A stretch of DNA of 64,000 nt from JACVRW01 sp963728495 (GCA_963728495.1 CAVSKI010000007.1:372001-436000), one strand, 5' to 3'. Shown: positions 32,896-41,423, counted from the first letter of the stretch. Numbers and translations are program-made. The notes: a model not told the origin generated them from the letters alone.

Positions 32896-32931
32896 GCCTT
32901 CGCCGTCCCTATCGGGGCGGCGTTGGCCTTT
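32896..32931 (+). terminator. Terminator-like hairpin after the H1-like gene
   Basis: CGCCGTCCC-TATC-GGGGCGGCG forms a 9-bp stem (one G-U) with a tetraloop, extended by GCC/GGC across a TT mismatch. It is followed by a short CCTTT run. It lies 137 bases after the stop and 36 bases before mrp, separating the two genes. Confidence 0.6.
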
Positions 32932-32967
32932 GAGGGCTCGCGTCTCGCCTCTGCGACAATGAGATCG

Positions 32968-34110
32968 ATGCCGACCCACGAGCAGATTGAGGAAGCCCTT
33001 CGCAAGGTCATCGACCCCGAGCTCCGCAAGGACATCGTCTCGCTGGGCATGGTTCGGTCGATCGAGATCCCCGAGGAGGGCAGGGTCGACGTGATCGTGT
33101 CGCTCACAACTCCCGGCTGCCCGATCCGGTCGCATTTCGAGAAGGCGGTCAAGGAGAGCGTGGGCGAGCTCGGCGTGGGCCTCGTGAACGTGGGCTTCGA
33201 CGTTCTCTCGGCCGACGAGAAGCAGACCCTGACCCAGCGCCTGGGCCGCCAGGGCGGCTTGCCCGAGGGCGCCTTGGCCGCGGTGAAGAACGTGATCTGC
33301 ATCGGCTCGGGCAAGGGCGGTGTGGGCAAATCGACCGTCACCGCCAACCTGGCCGCGGCTCTTCAGGCCGAGGGTCAGCGGGCCGCGGTGCTCGACGCCG
33401 ACGTCTGGGGCTACTCGATGCCCCGCATGCTCGGCGTGCACGGCCGCCCGATGGTCTCGGCGCAGCGCAAGATCCTGCCCCTCGACGCGCACGCCGGCGT
33501 CAAGGTCATATCGATCGAGTTCTTCCTCAACGAGCAGGACCAGGCCATCACCTGGCGCGGTCCGATGCTCCACAAGGCGATCCGCCAGTTCCTGGAGGAC
33601 GTGGAGTGGGGAGAGCTCGACTACCTGCTGATCGACCTGCCGCCCGGCACCGGCGACGTGTCGATGACGCTGGCCCAGCTGCTGCCCCAGGCGAAGTTCG
33701 TGATCGTGACCACGCCCCAGCCGGCGGCCCAGAACGTGGCCAAGCGCGCGGCCGAGACCGCGCTGCGCTTTGACCTGGAGATCGCCGGCGTGGTGGAGAA
33801 CATGTCCGGCTTCACCACTCCGGGAGGCGAGCGCTTCACGATCTTCGGCGAGGGCGGTGGCCAGGCGCTGGCCGACGAGCTCGACGTGGCCCTGCTCGGC
33901 AAAATCCCGCTTCAGGAGGAGCTGCGGGTCAGCGCGGATGAGGGCCTCCCGCTCGTCCTGGAGGACCCCGACGCACCCGCCTCCCAGGCCCTACGCCACA
34001 CGGCGCGCGGACTGATCGCCGCCACGCCTCAGGAGCTGGCGGTCCTCCAGGCGCCCAGCGGCCCGCCCGTGCCCGAAGTTACGGGCACTCCGCTGCCGAT
34101 GGTCCAGTAA
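32968..34110 (+). CDS. mrp: Mrp/ApbC-family P-loop ATPase (Fe-S cluster carrier type)
   Basis: A 380-residue protein with an N-terminal MIP18/DUF59 domain (EQIEEALRKVIDPELRKDIVSLGMV) and a SIMIBI-class ATPase: deviant Walker A GSGKGGVGKSTVTANLA, switch I LDADVWGYSMPRMLG and LLIDLPPGTGDVSMTLAQ. Mrp proteins carry Fe-S clusters to apoproteins. The usual CxxC near the C-terminus is absent: the position reads VENMSGFTTPGGERF. Actinobacterial Mrp proteins often lack it, so cluster binding may differ. ATG 32968 (or 32959) is the start. Confidence 0.93.
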   Translation: MPTHEQIEEALRKVIDPELRKDIVSLGMVRSIEIPEEGRVDVIVSLTTPGCPIRSHFEKAVKESVGELGVGLVNVGFDVLSADEKQTLTQRLGRQGGLPEGALAAVKNVICIGSGKGGVGKSTVTANLAAALQAEGQRAAVLDADVWGYSMPRMLGVHGRPMVSAQRKILPLDAHAGVKVISIEFFLNEQDQAITWRGPMLHKAIRQFLEDVEWGELDYLLIDLPPGTGDVSMTLAQLLPQAKFVIVTTPQPAAQNVAKRAAETALRFDLEIAGVVENMSGFTTPGGERFTIFGEGGGQALADELDVALLGKIPLQEELRVSADEGLPLVLEDPDAPASQALRHTARGLIAATPQELAVLQAPSGPPVPEVTGTPLPMVQ

Positions 34111-34132
34111 AGACCGGCTCAAGACGCGTCGC

Positions 34133-34152
34133 GCCCGTCCGACTAGACGGGC
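34133..34152 (+). other. Hairpin between mrp and the next gene
   Basis: GCCCGTC-CGACTA-GACGGGC is a perfect 7-bp inverted repeat ending directly at the ATG of the next gene (34153). It could be the mrp terminator without a U-tract, or limit translation of that gene. Confidence 0.4.
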
Positions 34153-34596
34153 ATGACCATCGCACTCATCGCCGCCGGCGTGGTGGCCTTCCTGGCCTTC
34201 GACGCCTACGTGATGTGGAGAGTGTTCGGCAGCGGGAACGGCGCCAACGCCCACGCCACGGTGTCGGCCCCCGGAGAGGCGACGGTCCAGCTACCGGCGG
34301 GGAAGGTCAAGTTGACCTATCAGGAGCGCGTCTACAGCCCCCAACCAAGCGGCTGCATCGAGTTCTGGGCGCCGCCGGGCCTGCAGGTGGCCATCAGCCC
34401 GGGTGAGGGCAGGGCGCCACTGGACCTGCATCGCGCGCGGGCGCACGGGGCCCAGACGGTCGCGGGTTGGCTTCCCGGCGGGCCGCGCAGCCGAGTGACC
34501 CTCGGCAAGGTCGAGGTGCCTACGGCCGGACGCTACGTGGTCAAGGTCAGCGGCGGCGGCAGGGGACCGCAGCCACAGGTGTTGCTCGGGCGTTGA
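34153..34596 (+). CDS. Membrane-anchored protein (147 aa), function unknown
   Basis: One N-terminal transmembrane helix (TIALIAAGVVAFLAFDAYVMW) followed by an extracytoplasmic domain of about 120 residues. That domain has beta-rich wording (ATVQLPAGKVKLTYQERVY, GRYVVKVSGGG) and one Cys. It resembles no family I know. The start codon follows a hairpin without a ribosome site, which suggests low expression or a different start. It precedes the convergent ferredoxin gene. Confidence 0.6.
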   Translation: MTIALIAAGVVAFLAFDAYVMWRVFGSGNGANAHATVSAPGEATVQLPAGKVKLTYQERVYSPQPSGCIEFWAPPGLQVAISPGEGRAPLDLHRARAHGAQTVAGWLPGGPRSRVTLGKVEVPTAGRYVVKVSGGGRGPQPQVLLGR

Positions 34597-34606
34597 TGAA
34601 GGGCGT

Positions 34607-34873
34607 TCAGCCCGCCTGCTTGTAGTAGTCCGCGTTGATCTGAATGAAGTTCTGCCATTCGTCGGGCAGCTGGTCCTCGGCGAAGCAGGCATCGACCGGG
34701 CAGGCCTCGACGCAAGCGTCGCAGTCGATGCATTCCTCGGGGTCGATGAACAGTTGCTTGACGTTGTCGTAGTCGGGCTCGTCGGGGGTGGGATGGATGC
34801 AGTCGACGGGACAGACCTCGACGCACGAGTTGTCCTTCTGGTCGATGCAGGGTTCGGCAATCACATAAGCCAT
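34607..34873 (-). CDS. fdxA: 7Fe-type ferredoxin
   Basis: An 88-residue ferredoxin. Cysteines 9, 17, 21 and 25 (C-x7-C-x3-C-P-x2-C) and 48, 51, 54 and 58 (C-x2-C-x2-C-x3-C-P) correspond one for one to the eight ligands of 3Fe-4S/4Fe-4S ferredoxins such as Azotobacter FdI, with an extra Cys63. It is a small cytosolic electron carrier. ATG 34873 is 29 bp from the divergent start of a molybdopterin oxidoreductase, suggesting shared control. A TAGAAT box lies ten bases upstream of the start. Confidence 0.94.
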   Translation of the reverse strand: MAYVIAEPCIDQKDNSCVEVCPVDCIHPTPDEPDYDNVKQLFIDPEECIDCDACVEACPVDACFAEDQLPDEWQNFIQINADYYKQAG

Positions 34874-34883
34874 GAGTGGCGAG

Positions 34884-34893
34884 ATTCTATCGT
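34884..34893. promoter_or_regulatory. Overlapping opposed -10 boxes (ferredoxin and molybdopterin oxidoreductase)
   Basis: ATTCTATCGT contains TAGAAT on the minus strand (34889-34884), ten bases before the ferredoxin ATG. It also contains TATCGT on the plus strand (34888-34893), nine bases before ATG 34903. Confidence 0.42.
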
Positions 34894-34902
34894 TGGCTAC
34901 AC

Positions 34903-35526
34903 ATGGCCATCACCTCCAAGATGATCGGCGCCCGCGGGCGCAGGCAGGCCGAGAAGCTGGGCATCGACCCCTCGCGTGTCCCGCCCGGCCAGTACCTCAC
35001 CGAGAAGTTCCCCGTGCTCACCGTGGGCCGCAATCCCAGGTTCGACTTGGCCCACTGGGAGCTCCGCGTGGACGGCGAGGTCGAATCGCCGCTCACACTG
35101 AGCTGGGAAGAGCTCGAGGGGCTTCCCCAGGCCGAGGTCACGGTGGACATCCACTGCGTGACTCGCTGGTCCAAGCTGGACACGGTCTGGCGGGGCGTGC
35201 GCGTTCGCGACCTGATAGAGCGCGTGGCGCCCACCGACCGGGGGACGCATCTGATGGCGCACTGCGACGGGGGCTACACGACCAACCTCCCGCTCGACAC
35301 GGTAATGGCCGACGAGGTACTGGTGGCTCACACCTACGCGGGGAAGCCGCTCGAGCCCGATCACGGGGCTCCGCTGCGCCTGCTCGTACCCAAGCGCTAC
35401 TTCTGGAAGTCGGCGAAGTTCCTGCGCCGGCTGGAGGTGATGAGCGGCGACCGCATGGGCTTCTGGGAGCTCAACGGCTACCACAACGACGCCGACCCGT
35501 GGCAGGAGCAGCGCCACTGGTTCTAG
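34903..35526 (+). CDS. Sulfite-oxidase-like molybdopterin oxidoreductase
   Basis: A 207-residue single-domain member of the SUOX/YedY fold. The Mo-coordinating Cys lies in TVDIHCVTRWSKLDTVWRGV near residue 84, and other pterin-binding blocks are AHCDGGYTTNLPL, ALPLRLLVPKRYFW-like sequence (GAPLRLLVPKRYFWKSAK) and GFWELNGYHNDADPW. There is no twin-arginine signal and no heme domain, so it is probably cytosolic and needs an external electron partner. The divergent ferredoxin is an attractive candidate. The stop is followed immediately by the ATG of the methyltransferase gene. Confidence 0.9.
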   Translation: MAITSKMIGARGRRQAEKLGIDPSRVPPGQYLTEKFPVLTVGRNPRFDLAHWELRVDGEVESPLTLSWEELEGLPQAEVTVDIHCVTRWSKLDTVWRGVRVRDLIERVAPTDRGTHLMAHCDGGYTTNLPLDTVMADEVLVAHTYAGKPLEPDHGAPLRLLVPKRYFWKSAKFLRRLEVMSGDRMGFWELNGYHNDADPWQEQRHWF

Positions 35527-36516
35527 ATGCCTGAGCCCGACCCCTACTTCGATTCCTTCAGCGGGATGGTCACGGCGCGCGCCCTGACCACGGCGACCAC
35601 CCTCGGCGTGTTCGACGCCCTAGCCGACGCGCCGGCCGAGCCCGCGACCTTGGCCGAGCGGCTCCGGCTCGATCCGTTGGGCACGGAGACGCTGCTCACC
35701 ACCCTCCTGACGCTCGGATACGTCGAGACCGACGGCGACGGGCGAATGCGCAACAGCGAAGTGAGCGAGCGCATGCTGGTCAGCTCGTCGCCGGACTCGA
35801 TCGCGACCTTCGTCGGCGCTCAGGGCGATCTCCACTGGGAGGTCCTCGGCCTTCTCCCCGAGGCGGTGCGCGACGGGCGCGCGTACTCCATGCACGAGGA
35901 GCGCCACGACGAAACCGAGCACTGGGCCGCCTACATCCGTGGCCTGTTCGAGATCTCACGCCCCGAGCACGAGGCCAACGCCGCGCTGGTACCGGTCGAG
36001 CATCCGCGCCGGCTCGTGGACGTGGCCGGCGGCCACGGCGGCTTCTCCATGGCGATGTGCCGCCGCCATCCCGGCCTGGAGGCGACCGTGCTCGACCTGC
36101 CCCCCAGCGCGAAGGTGGGCCGCCAGATCGTCGAGCAGGAGGGCTTCTCCGCCCGCGTGAGCTTTCGCGAGGGCGACGTGTTCGAGTTGGGGCTGGGCGA
36201 GGACCTGGATGTGGTCTCGGTCTTCAATCTGGTGCATCACCTGCCCGAGGAGCGCGATCGCGAGCTGTGCCGCATGGCCCACGCCGCGCTGCGCCCCGGC
36301 GGCTGCCTGGTGATCGGCGACTCCGCCCGTCCCGAGCAGGGCGCCGAGGTCTCCCAGCACGGGGCGATCTCCAGCCTGCTCTTCTACGCCTGGAGCCATT
36401 CGCGCAACTTCAAGCCCTCGGAGATCCGAGCCTGGCTGGAGGAGGCCGGCTTCGCGCAGGTGAACGTGCACCGAAACGAGCGATCGCCCTGGCGCGTGGT
36501 GGTGATCGGGCGTTGA
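35527..36516 (+). CDS. SAM-dependent O-methyltransferase-like protein (family 2 type)
   Basis: A 329-residue enzyme with an N-terminal winged-helix dimer domain (TARALTTATTLGVFDALADAP, ETLLTTLLTLGYVE) and a Rossmann methyltransferase domain. The SAM-binding motif I is RLVDVAGGHGGFSMAMCRRHP, followed by VLDLPPSAK, REGDVFELGLG and VFNLVHHLPEE. The layout is that of plant-type and actinobacterial O-methyltransferases. Its start abuts the oxidoreductase stop and its end overlaps the next gene by TTGA, so the three genes form an operon. Substrate unknown. Confidence 0.88.
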   Translation: MPEPDPYFDSFSGMVTARALTTATTLGVFDALADAPAEPATLAERLRLDPLGTETLLTTLLTLGYVETDGDGRMRNSEVSERMLVSSSPDSIATFVGAQGDLHWEVLGLLPEAVRDGRAYSMHEERHDETEHWAAYIRGLFEISRPEHEANAALVPVEHPRRLVDVAGGHGGFSMAMCRRHPGLEATVLDLPPSAKVGRQIVEQEGFSARVSFREGDVFELGLGEDLDVVSVFNLVHHLPEERDRELCRMAHAALRPGGCLVIGDSARPEQGAEVSQHGAISSLLFYAWSHSRNFKPSEIRAWLEEAGFAQVNVHRNERSPWRVVVIGR

Positions 36517-37388
36517 TCCTGCTCACGGGCGCCACGGGCACCGTCGGGTCCGCGCTGCTGCGCCGGCTCACCGCGGCGGACGAGCCCATACGCTGCCTCG
36601 TTCGCGATCCGCGCGGCCTGGGCGACCAGCGCGTTCGCGTGCAGCTTGCGCTCGGCGATCTCGCCGACCCTCCGTCGTTTCGCAACGCGCTGCGCGGAAT
36701 CGACACCGTCGTGCATCTTGCCGCGTCGATACGCGACCAGCCGCACGCCTCGATCGAGGAGCTGAACGCGATAGCCACGCTGAGACTGGTGCGGGCCGCC
36801 GAGAGGGCCGGCGCAAGGCGCTTCGTGTTCTTCTCCGCTCTCGGCGCGCGGCTGCATTCGCGCACGCGCTTCTTTCGGGCCAAGGCGCTGGCCGAGGACG
36901 CGGTGCTGTCGTCCTCGCTCGAGACGGCGCTGTTCAGGCCCTCGATCATTTACACGCCCGGCGATCCCTGGCTGACGCTTCTCGAGCGGTTCTCCTACCT
37001 GCCGGCGCTGCTCGTATCGGGCTCGGGCCGGGCGCTCTATCAGCCGATCTGGGCCGAGGACGTGGCCGACTGCGTGGTCGCCGCCCTGATCGCCGGCGGA
37101 CCGCGCCGTCGCCACTTCGAGCTGGCCGGCCCCGAGCTGCTCTCCTACGACGACATCGTGAGGGTGGCGATCGAACCCACGGGCCGCAGCCGGCCGCTCC
37201 TGCACGTCCCGCTGCCGTTGGTGCGAGCTTCGCTGCGGCTCGTGAGCAGGCTGGCGGGCACCAAGGCGTTCGCCACCTGGGAGGAGGCGGAGCTGATGGA
37301 GGAGCCGATGACCACCGAGCAGGGAACCGCCGGCGCCGAGGAGCTGGGCGTGCGCCCGCGACCGATGAGGAGCGTGCTCCGCGCCTAG
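36513..37388 (+). CDS. NAD(P)-binding atypical SDR (NDUFA9-like) protein
   Basis: A 291-residue extended/atypical short-chain dehydrogenase. It begins with the Rossmann motif ILLTGATGTVGSALLRRL, then CLVRDPRG, LALGDLADPPSF and VVHLAASIRD. The segment FFSALGARLHSRTRFFRAKALAED stands where the catalytic YxxxK is usually found; no Tyr is seen, as in NmrA and NDUFA9 relatives that bind NAD(P) without classical catalysis. TTG 36513 overlaps the methyltransferase stop, so coupling is likely. Role unknown, possibly quinone or lipid related. Confidence 0.85.
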   Translation: MILLTGATGTVGSALLRRLTAADEPIRCLVRDPRGLGDQRVRVQLALGDLADPPSFRNALRGIDTVVHLAASIRDQPHASIEELNAIATLRLVRAAERAGARRFVFFSALGARLHSRTRFFRAKALAEDAVLSSSLETALFRPSIIYTPGDPWLTLLERFSYLPALLVSGSGRALYQPIWAEDVADCVVAALIAGGPRRRHFELAGPELLSYDDIVRVAIEPTGRSRPLLHVPLPLVRASLRLVSRLAGTKAFATWEEAELMEEPMTTEQGTAGAEELGVRPRPMRSVLRA

Positions 37389-38310
37389 ATGACCGATTCC
37401 ACGACCCGCGCACGCGGATCGTCTTCGGCGAATCGCTATTCACTACTCCCGATGAGCCACCACACAGGCGCGCTCGCATTGGCTGGGGCGCAGGTCGCGG
37501 CCGTGCGCGACGATCCCGCGGCGCGTCTTGCATTGATGGCGCGGGTGTTTTACGGGCCGGAGGGCCGCGCACCGCGACACCTGCCGTTCCGACGCGCGGC
37601 GTTGTCGTTCATGCGCTGGCAGGCGCGCCGTGGTGTGCTCAATCCGCTCGACGCGTCACCGCCCGGCAGCGTCTGGTGGCGGGCGGTCAACGCGCGACTC
37701 CTGCGTGACGGTCGCGCTCCTCGGTGGTCTGGCCGGCGAGCCGTCATCGCAGGCCGTGCGGCTCTGGCTGGACTTTGGCGCGCGACCGACGGGGCGCAAT
37801 TGGTACCGAGCGCACAACGCCAGCATCGTGGCCGGTTACCTGGAGCACCGGAACCTCGCCGAAGCGGAGGGCGCACCGGAGCGCTTCTTTATGAACGTCG
37901 CGCTCGCGCGCGTGCTGTACGCGCACGCACTCGCCGCGGCGCCGCGCCTGGCGCTCGGACGGTTCCATCCGCTCGGCGGCCTGCTCGGCGACCCACGGCT
38001 CGGGATGGCCGGCGTCTTCCTCTCACTCCGCCGCGTGCTGCCAAACCGCTATCCGCTCGCGCACGACGTGGAGCGCTACATCGCCGACGAGCAGCGTCTT
38101 GGCCGAATGCTCGACTACGCGGTGATCGTGCCGCGGCTGCAATGCCTATACGAGTGGTCGGCGAAGGAGCTCGGCGAACCAAGCCTGCTTGAGCTGGTGC
38201 GCGACGGCAACCCGATCTACGCCTGGCCCTTCGAGCAGCGACACGTATGGCGCACTCCGAAGATGCCCTTGGCAGGCCGGGTACTTGAACGCGTCACAAG
38301 GTCTCGCTGA
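37389..38310 (+). pseudogene. Conserved actinobacterial hypothetical protein, interrupted by a frameshift
   Basis: The N-terminal half (ALMARVFYGPEGRAPRHLPF, SFMRWQARRGVLNPLDASPPG, WWRAVNARLLRDG) and C-terminal half (VALLGGLAGEPSSQAVRLWLDF, RTWYRAHN-like NWYRAHNASIVAGYLEHRNLAE, RFFMNVALARVLYAHAL, LGDPRLGMAGVFLSLRRVLP) clearly belong together but lie in adjacent frames. The break is at about 37708-37713. Restored, it is about 300 residues, soluble and helical. I recognise the wording from actinobacterial hypothetical proteins but no function. The start may be ATG 37389 (directly after the previous stop) or ATG 37452. Confidence 0.68.
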
Positions 38311-38416
38311 GGGTCCGCCAACCGGAACCGGTGATGGGCGAGCGCGGTCCAGGTGCCCGATCCAGGCTGGCAAACGGGGGAGCGATCGCGGCCCGCGGAC
38401 GATAGGTTGCGAACTA

Positions 38417-38860
38417 GTGTCGAGTCGCCGCGAGACGAAGCGAAGGTTTGCCAGCGGGACGGCGAAGTACGTGTTCAATCCCGTTGTCCGCGGGCTGTTT
38501 CGCCTCGGGCTTCCGGCCCCCGGGACTGCGATCCTGGAGACGATCGGCCGCAAGTCCGGGCGGCCGAGACGCAACCCGGTTACCAACGGCCTCGACGACG
38601 GCGTCTTCTGGGTCGTCGCCGAGCACGGTCGCCGGGCGAGCTATGTCAGGAACATCGAGGCGAACCCTCGTGTTCGCGTTCGCATCGGCCGACGATGGCG
38701 CAAGGGCACCGCCCGGCTGATTTCCGAAGACGATCCACGAGAACGACTGCGCTATATCGCCTCGAGGCGCCCAATCACGAGACTGAATACGGCGACAGTA
38801 CGCGTCATGCAGACGGCACTACTGACGGTCCGGATTGACCTGAATGATGACGAACGCTAG
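38417..38860 (+). CDS. Deazaflavin (F420)-dependent nitroreductase-family protein
   Basis: A 147-residue split beta-barrel protein of the DDN family, which uses coenzyme F420H2 to reduce quinones or nitro compounds. Family markers are RGLFRLGLPAPGTAILETIGRKSGRPRRNPV in two parts, then FWVVAEHGRRASYVRNIEANPRVRVRI and RRWRKGTARLISEDD. GTG 38417 is chosen because the family core begins about 20 residues later. It implies, but does not prove, that the organism makes F420. It stands alone after the broken hypothetical gene. Confidence 0.82.
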   Translation: MSSRRETKRRFASGTAKYVFNPVVRGLFRLGLPAPGTAILETIGRKSGRPRRNPVTNGLDDGVFWVVAEHGRRASYVRNIEANPRVRVRIGRRWRKGTARLISEDDPRERLRYIASRRPITRLNTATVRVMQTALLTVRIDLNDDER

Positions 38861-39033
38861 CCCCGAATCGCGCCTGCTTGTCGCGCAAAGCGCAAGAGAC
38901 GACATCACTCGCGCCGTCACGACCGCTACGCGCGAATGCGCTTGGTCGGAGAGGGCGATTGCCGGGTTGTGGACGTAACTCCGGGGTGTGGGACACTGCG
39001 CGCGACCCGCGAACGCCACATGAGGAGGCAGGA

Positions 39034-39858
39034 ATGCCTTTCGTTACGACCTCAGACGGCACGGAGATCTTCTACAAGGACTGGGGCTCAGGCCAACCGA
39101 TCGTTTTCAGCCATGGCTGGCCGCTGTCGGGCGACGATTGGGACACCCAGATGCTGTTCTTCCTACAGCAGGGCTACCGCGTCATCGCCCATGACCGGCG
39201 CGGACACGGACGCTCCACGCAAACCGGCGACGGTCACGACATGGACCACTACGCCGACGACCTGGCCGCGCTCACGGCCCATCTCGATATCCAGGATGCC
39301 GTCCACGTTGGACACTCCACCGGTGGCGGCGAAGTCGCGCACTACATCGGCCGACACGGTGAGAGCCGCGTGGCGAAAGCCGTATTGATCAGTGCGGTGC
39401 CGCCGCTCATGGTGCAGACCGACGCCAACCCGGGCGGGCTGCCGAAGAGCGTGTTCGACGACCTCCAGGCCCAACTGGCCACCAACCGGTCCGAGTTCTA
39501 CCGGGCCCTGCCGTCGGGCCCCTTCTATGGCTTCAACCGGACCGGCGTGGAACCCTCGGAAGCGATCATCGAGAACTGGTGGCGCCAAGGAATGATGGGC
39601 GGAGCGAAGGCACACTACGACGGGATCGTCGCCTTCTCCCAGACCGATTTCACCGAGGACCTCAAGAAGATCACGGTGCCGGTCCTCGTGATGCACGGCG
39701 ACGACGACCAGATCGTTCCCTACGCGGACTCCGGACCGCTATCCGCGGAGCTCCTGCAAAACGGGACGCTGAAGACGTACAAAGGATTCCCGCACGGCAT
39801 GCCGACCACGGAGGCCGACACGATCAACGCTGACCTCCTGGCCTTCGTGCAGTCCTGA
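39034..39858 (+). CDS. Alpha/beta hydrolase, non-heme chloroperoxidase type
   Basis: A 274-residue alpha/beta hydrolase close to bacterial cofactor-free haloperoxidases/esterases. The oxyanion region is FSHGWPLSGDDWD, the nucleophile elbow is VGHSTGGGEVAHY (Ser near residue 96), the acid is in MHGDDDQIVPY and the catalytic His in KGFPHGMPTTEAD. Such enzymes hydrolyse esters or lactones and can oxidise halide with peracid. ATG 39034 is preceded by GAGGAGG at good spacing. The 173 bp upstream carry small GCGC palindromes but no clear promoter. Confidence 0.92.
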   Translation: MPFVTTSDGTEIFYKDWGSGQPIVFSHGWPLSGDDWDTQMLFFLQQGYRVIAHDRRGHGRSTQTGDGHDMDHYADDLAALTAHLDIQDAVHVGHSTGGGEVAHYIGRHGESRVAKAVLISAVPPLMVQTDANPGGLPKSVFDDLQAQLATNRSEFYRALPSGPFYGFNRTGVEPSEAIIENWWRQGMMGGAKAHYDGIVAFSQTDFTEDLKKITVPVLVMHGDDDQIVPYADSGPLSAELLQNGTLKTYKGFPHGMPTTEADTINADLLAFVQS

Positions 39859-39915
39859 CGACTCGACGGCTGGGAGTCACGCTGTGGCTCTGCACTCGCC
39901 GAATGGGCTGTCCGA

Positions 39916-40293
39916 TCAGTCGACGATCTTCCAGAAGGAATCCTTTCGGCTGATCTTGCCGTCGACGAACTCGAGTAGATCGCACCCGCGGACCTCGATT
40001 GGCTCGCCCGTTCGCCGCGTGCCCCGGAGCGTCCACTCAGAGACGGCGCGGTCACCGCAGATCAAGTGGCGGTCGTCGCCGTAGTGGACGTCGGGAATGC
40101 CGTCGAGCCGCGACTGGATCCCTTCCCGGACCTGCTCCCTGCCTACCAGCCGCTGTCCTCCGGGTCCGGGCCCGCGTGGCATGTCGAGAACGCAATCCTC
40201 GGCGAAGAAGGACATGATCGCGTCGACATCGTGGGCGTTGAACGCGTCGAGAAAGGCTTGAAGCACCGAGGTGGCGGTCTTCGTGCTGGCCAT
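39916..40293 (-). CDS. NTF2-like (SnoaL-type) protein
   Basis: A 125-residue NTF2-fold protein: VLQAFLDAFNAHDVDAIMSFFAEDCVLDMP is the typical first helix and strand of SnoaL-like domains, followed by GREQVREGIQSRLDGIPD and strands CGDRAVSEWTLRGTRRTG and GCDLLEFVDGKISRKDSFWKIVD. The second such protein in the window (see 26.8-27.2 kb) is only distantly similar. ATG 40293 has an AGGAGA ribosome site. It lies downstream of the DUF5937 regulator on the same strand and may be co-transcribed with it. No enzymatic role can be assigned. Confidence 0.85.
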   Translation of the reverse strand: MASTKTATSVLQAFLDAFNAHDVDAIMSFFAEDCVLDMPRGPGPGGQRLVGREQVREGIQSRLDGIPDVHYGDDRHLICGDRAVSEWTLRGTRRTGEPIEVRGCDLLEFVDGKISRKDSFWKIVD

Positions 40294-40358
40294 GGAAGCG
40301 TCTCCTGGTCGGGGGTTCCGAGCCTCGCGCACGGACCGACGTACCGCAAGCCTGGCGC

Positions 40359-41336
40359 TCACTGGGACTGGCTGCCGAGGGTGTCGCCGATGACGGTGCG
40401 TGTGTAGATCACGCGGCGGCCTTCTCGACGCCGGCTGACGAGGCCCGCTCGCCTGAGGATTGACAGGTGGTCGCTCACGCCGCCGGGGCTGACTTGCATG
40501 CGCTGCGCGAGTTCGAGCGTGCAGGCCGGTCGGTCGAGCTCGAGCAGGACTCGGGCGCGGCGCTCGCCCACGAGCGCTTTGAGCGCGTCGGCACGCGGCG
40601 GATCGGGCCGCCAGACATCGGCCGTCCCGGGTGGTGGGTAGACGAGGGCGGGGTCCCACGGTGGGTCGGTTCGTGGCCAAACACTCGGCCACGTGAATAC
40701 GGCGGGAACGAGCAGGAGGCCGCGATCGGCGAGGTCGACGTCGGTGGCCGCCTTCTTGGTCGGGTGCACGTAGACGTTGCCGTCCTCCCACCAGACGGTC
40801 TGGTGCAGTCCGGTGAAGGCGGCTTGGGGTCCGAGGGCAACGAGCGCTCGCGCGCGGGCGGAGATCTCGGCTTCGAGGGCGGCCGAGATCCTGGGCCACC
40901 AGGGCGCCAGGACCGCGTCCCAGAACGCTCGCATCTGTTCGACCAGTGTCTCGAGCGCGGCGTCGGGGTCGTTGAGGAACGGCTGGGCGGTCGACGGCAC
41001 GCCGGCTGGGTAGGCGTGCGTGATCTCGGCGACGACCTGCTCGGGTGGGGTGGCGCGCACGCGCGCGAGCTCATCACTGACGTGCGCGTGCGGCGCGCGC
41101 GGCGGGGGCCCGACGAACACTGGCCAGAAGCCGTGGGTCGCCACGGGCGCTGCGGCGTCGAGCAGCGAAACGTCGAGCGCGCCGATGCGGGGTTTGGCCC
41201 ACTCCACCCACGGTCTGTGCACGGCGTAGCGAGCCGGATTACGGAGCACATAGACGGCTCCGATGAGCTCCATGAGCGGTGCGATCGCAAAGCGGGTGCG
41301 TAAGAGATCGCCCTGCGTGAAGCGGTAGCGGAGCAT
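40359..41336 (-). CDS. ArsR-type winged-helix regulator with N-terminal DUF5937
   Basis: A 325-residue regulator. The N-terminal 220 residues (MLRYRFTQGDLLRTRFAIAPLMELIGAVYVLR...) match the DUF5937 arrangement, and the last 90 residues are a C-terminal ArsR winged helix: ALVGERRARVLLELDRPACT, LAQRMQVSPGGVSDHLSILRRAGLV and RREGRRVIYTRT. This order is common in streptomycetes and relatives. No metal-binding Cys pair is seen, so the signal is something else. A TAGGCT box six bases before ATG 41336 suggests leaderless expression. It is divergent from the DHFR-like gene, a likely target. Confidence 0.86.
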   Translation of the reverse strand: MLRYRFTQGDLLRTRFAIAPLMELIGAVYVLRNPARYAVHRPWVEWAKPRIGALDVSLLDAAAPVATHGFWPVFVGPPPRAPHAHVSDELARVRATPPEQVVAEITHAYPAGVPSTAQPFLNDPDAALETLVEQMRAFWDAVLAPWWPRISAALEAEISARARALVALGPQAAFTGLHQTVWWEDGNVYVHPTKKAATDVDLADRGLLLVPAVFTWPSVWPRTDPPWDPALVYPPPGTADVWRPDPPRADALKALVGERRARVLLELDRPACTLELAQRMQVSPGGVSDHLSILRRAGLVSRRREGRRVIYTRTVIGDTLGSQSQ

Positions 41337-41342
41337 GGATTC

Positions 41343-41348
41343 AGCCTA
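41343..41348 (-). promoter_or_regulatory. Candidate -10 box of the DUF5937/ArsR gene
   Basis: TAGGCT on the minus strand ends six bases before ATG 41336. Confidence 0.35.
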
Positions 41349-41423
41349 CGCGGAATCTCTTCGGCTGGGGCACGCCGCCGCTTAGAACTGCGCCGACGGA
41401 GATTGCGACCAAAGGGGGCGGTA

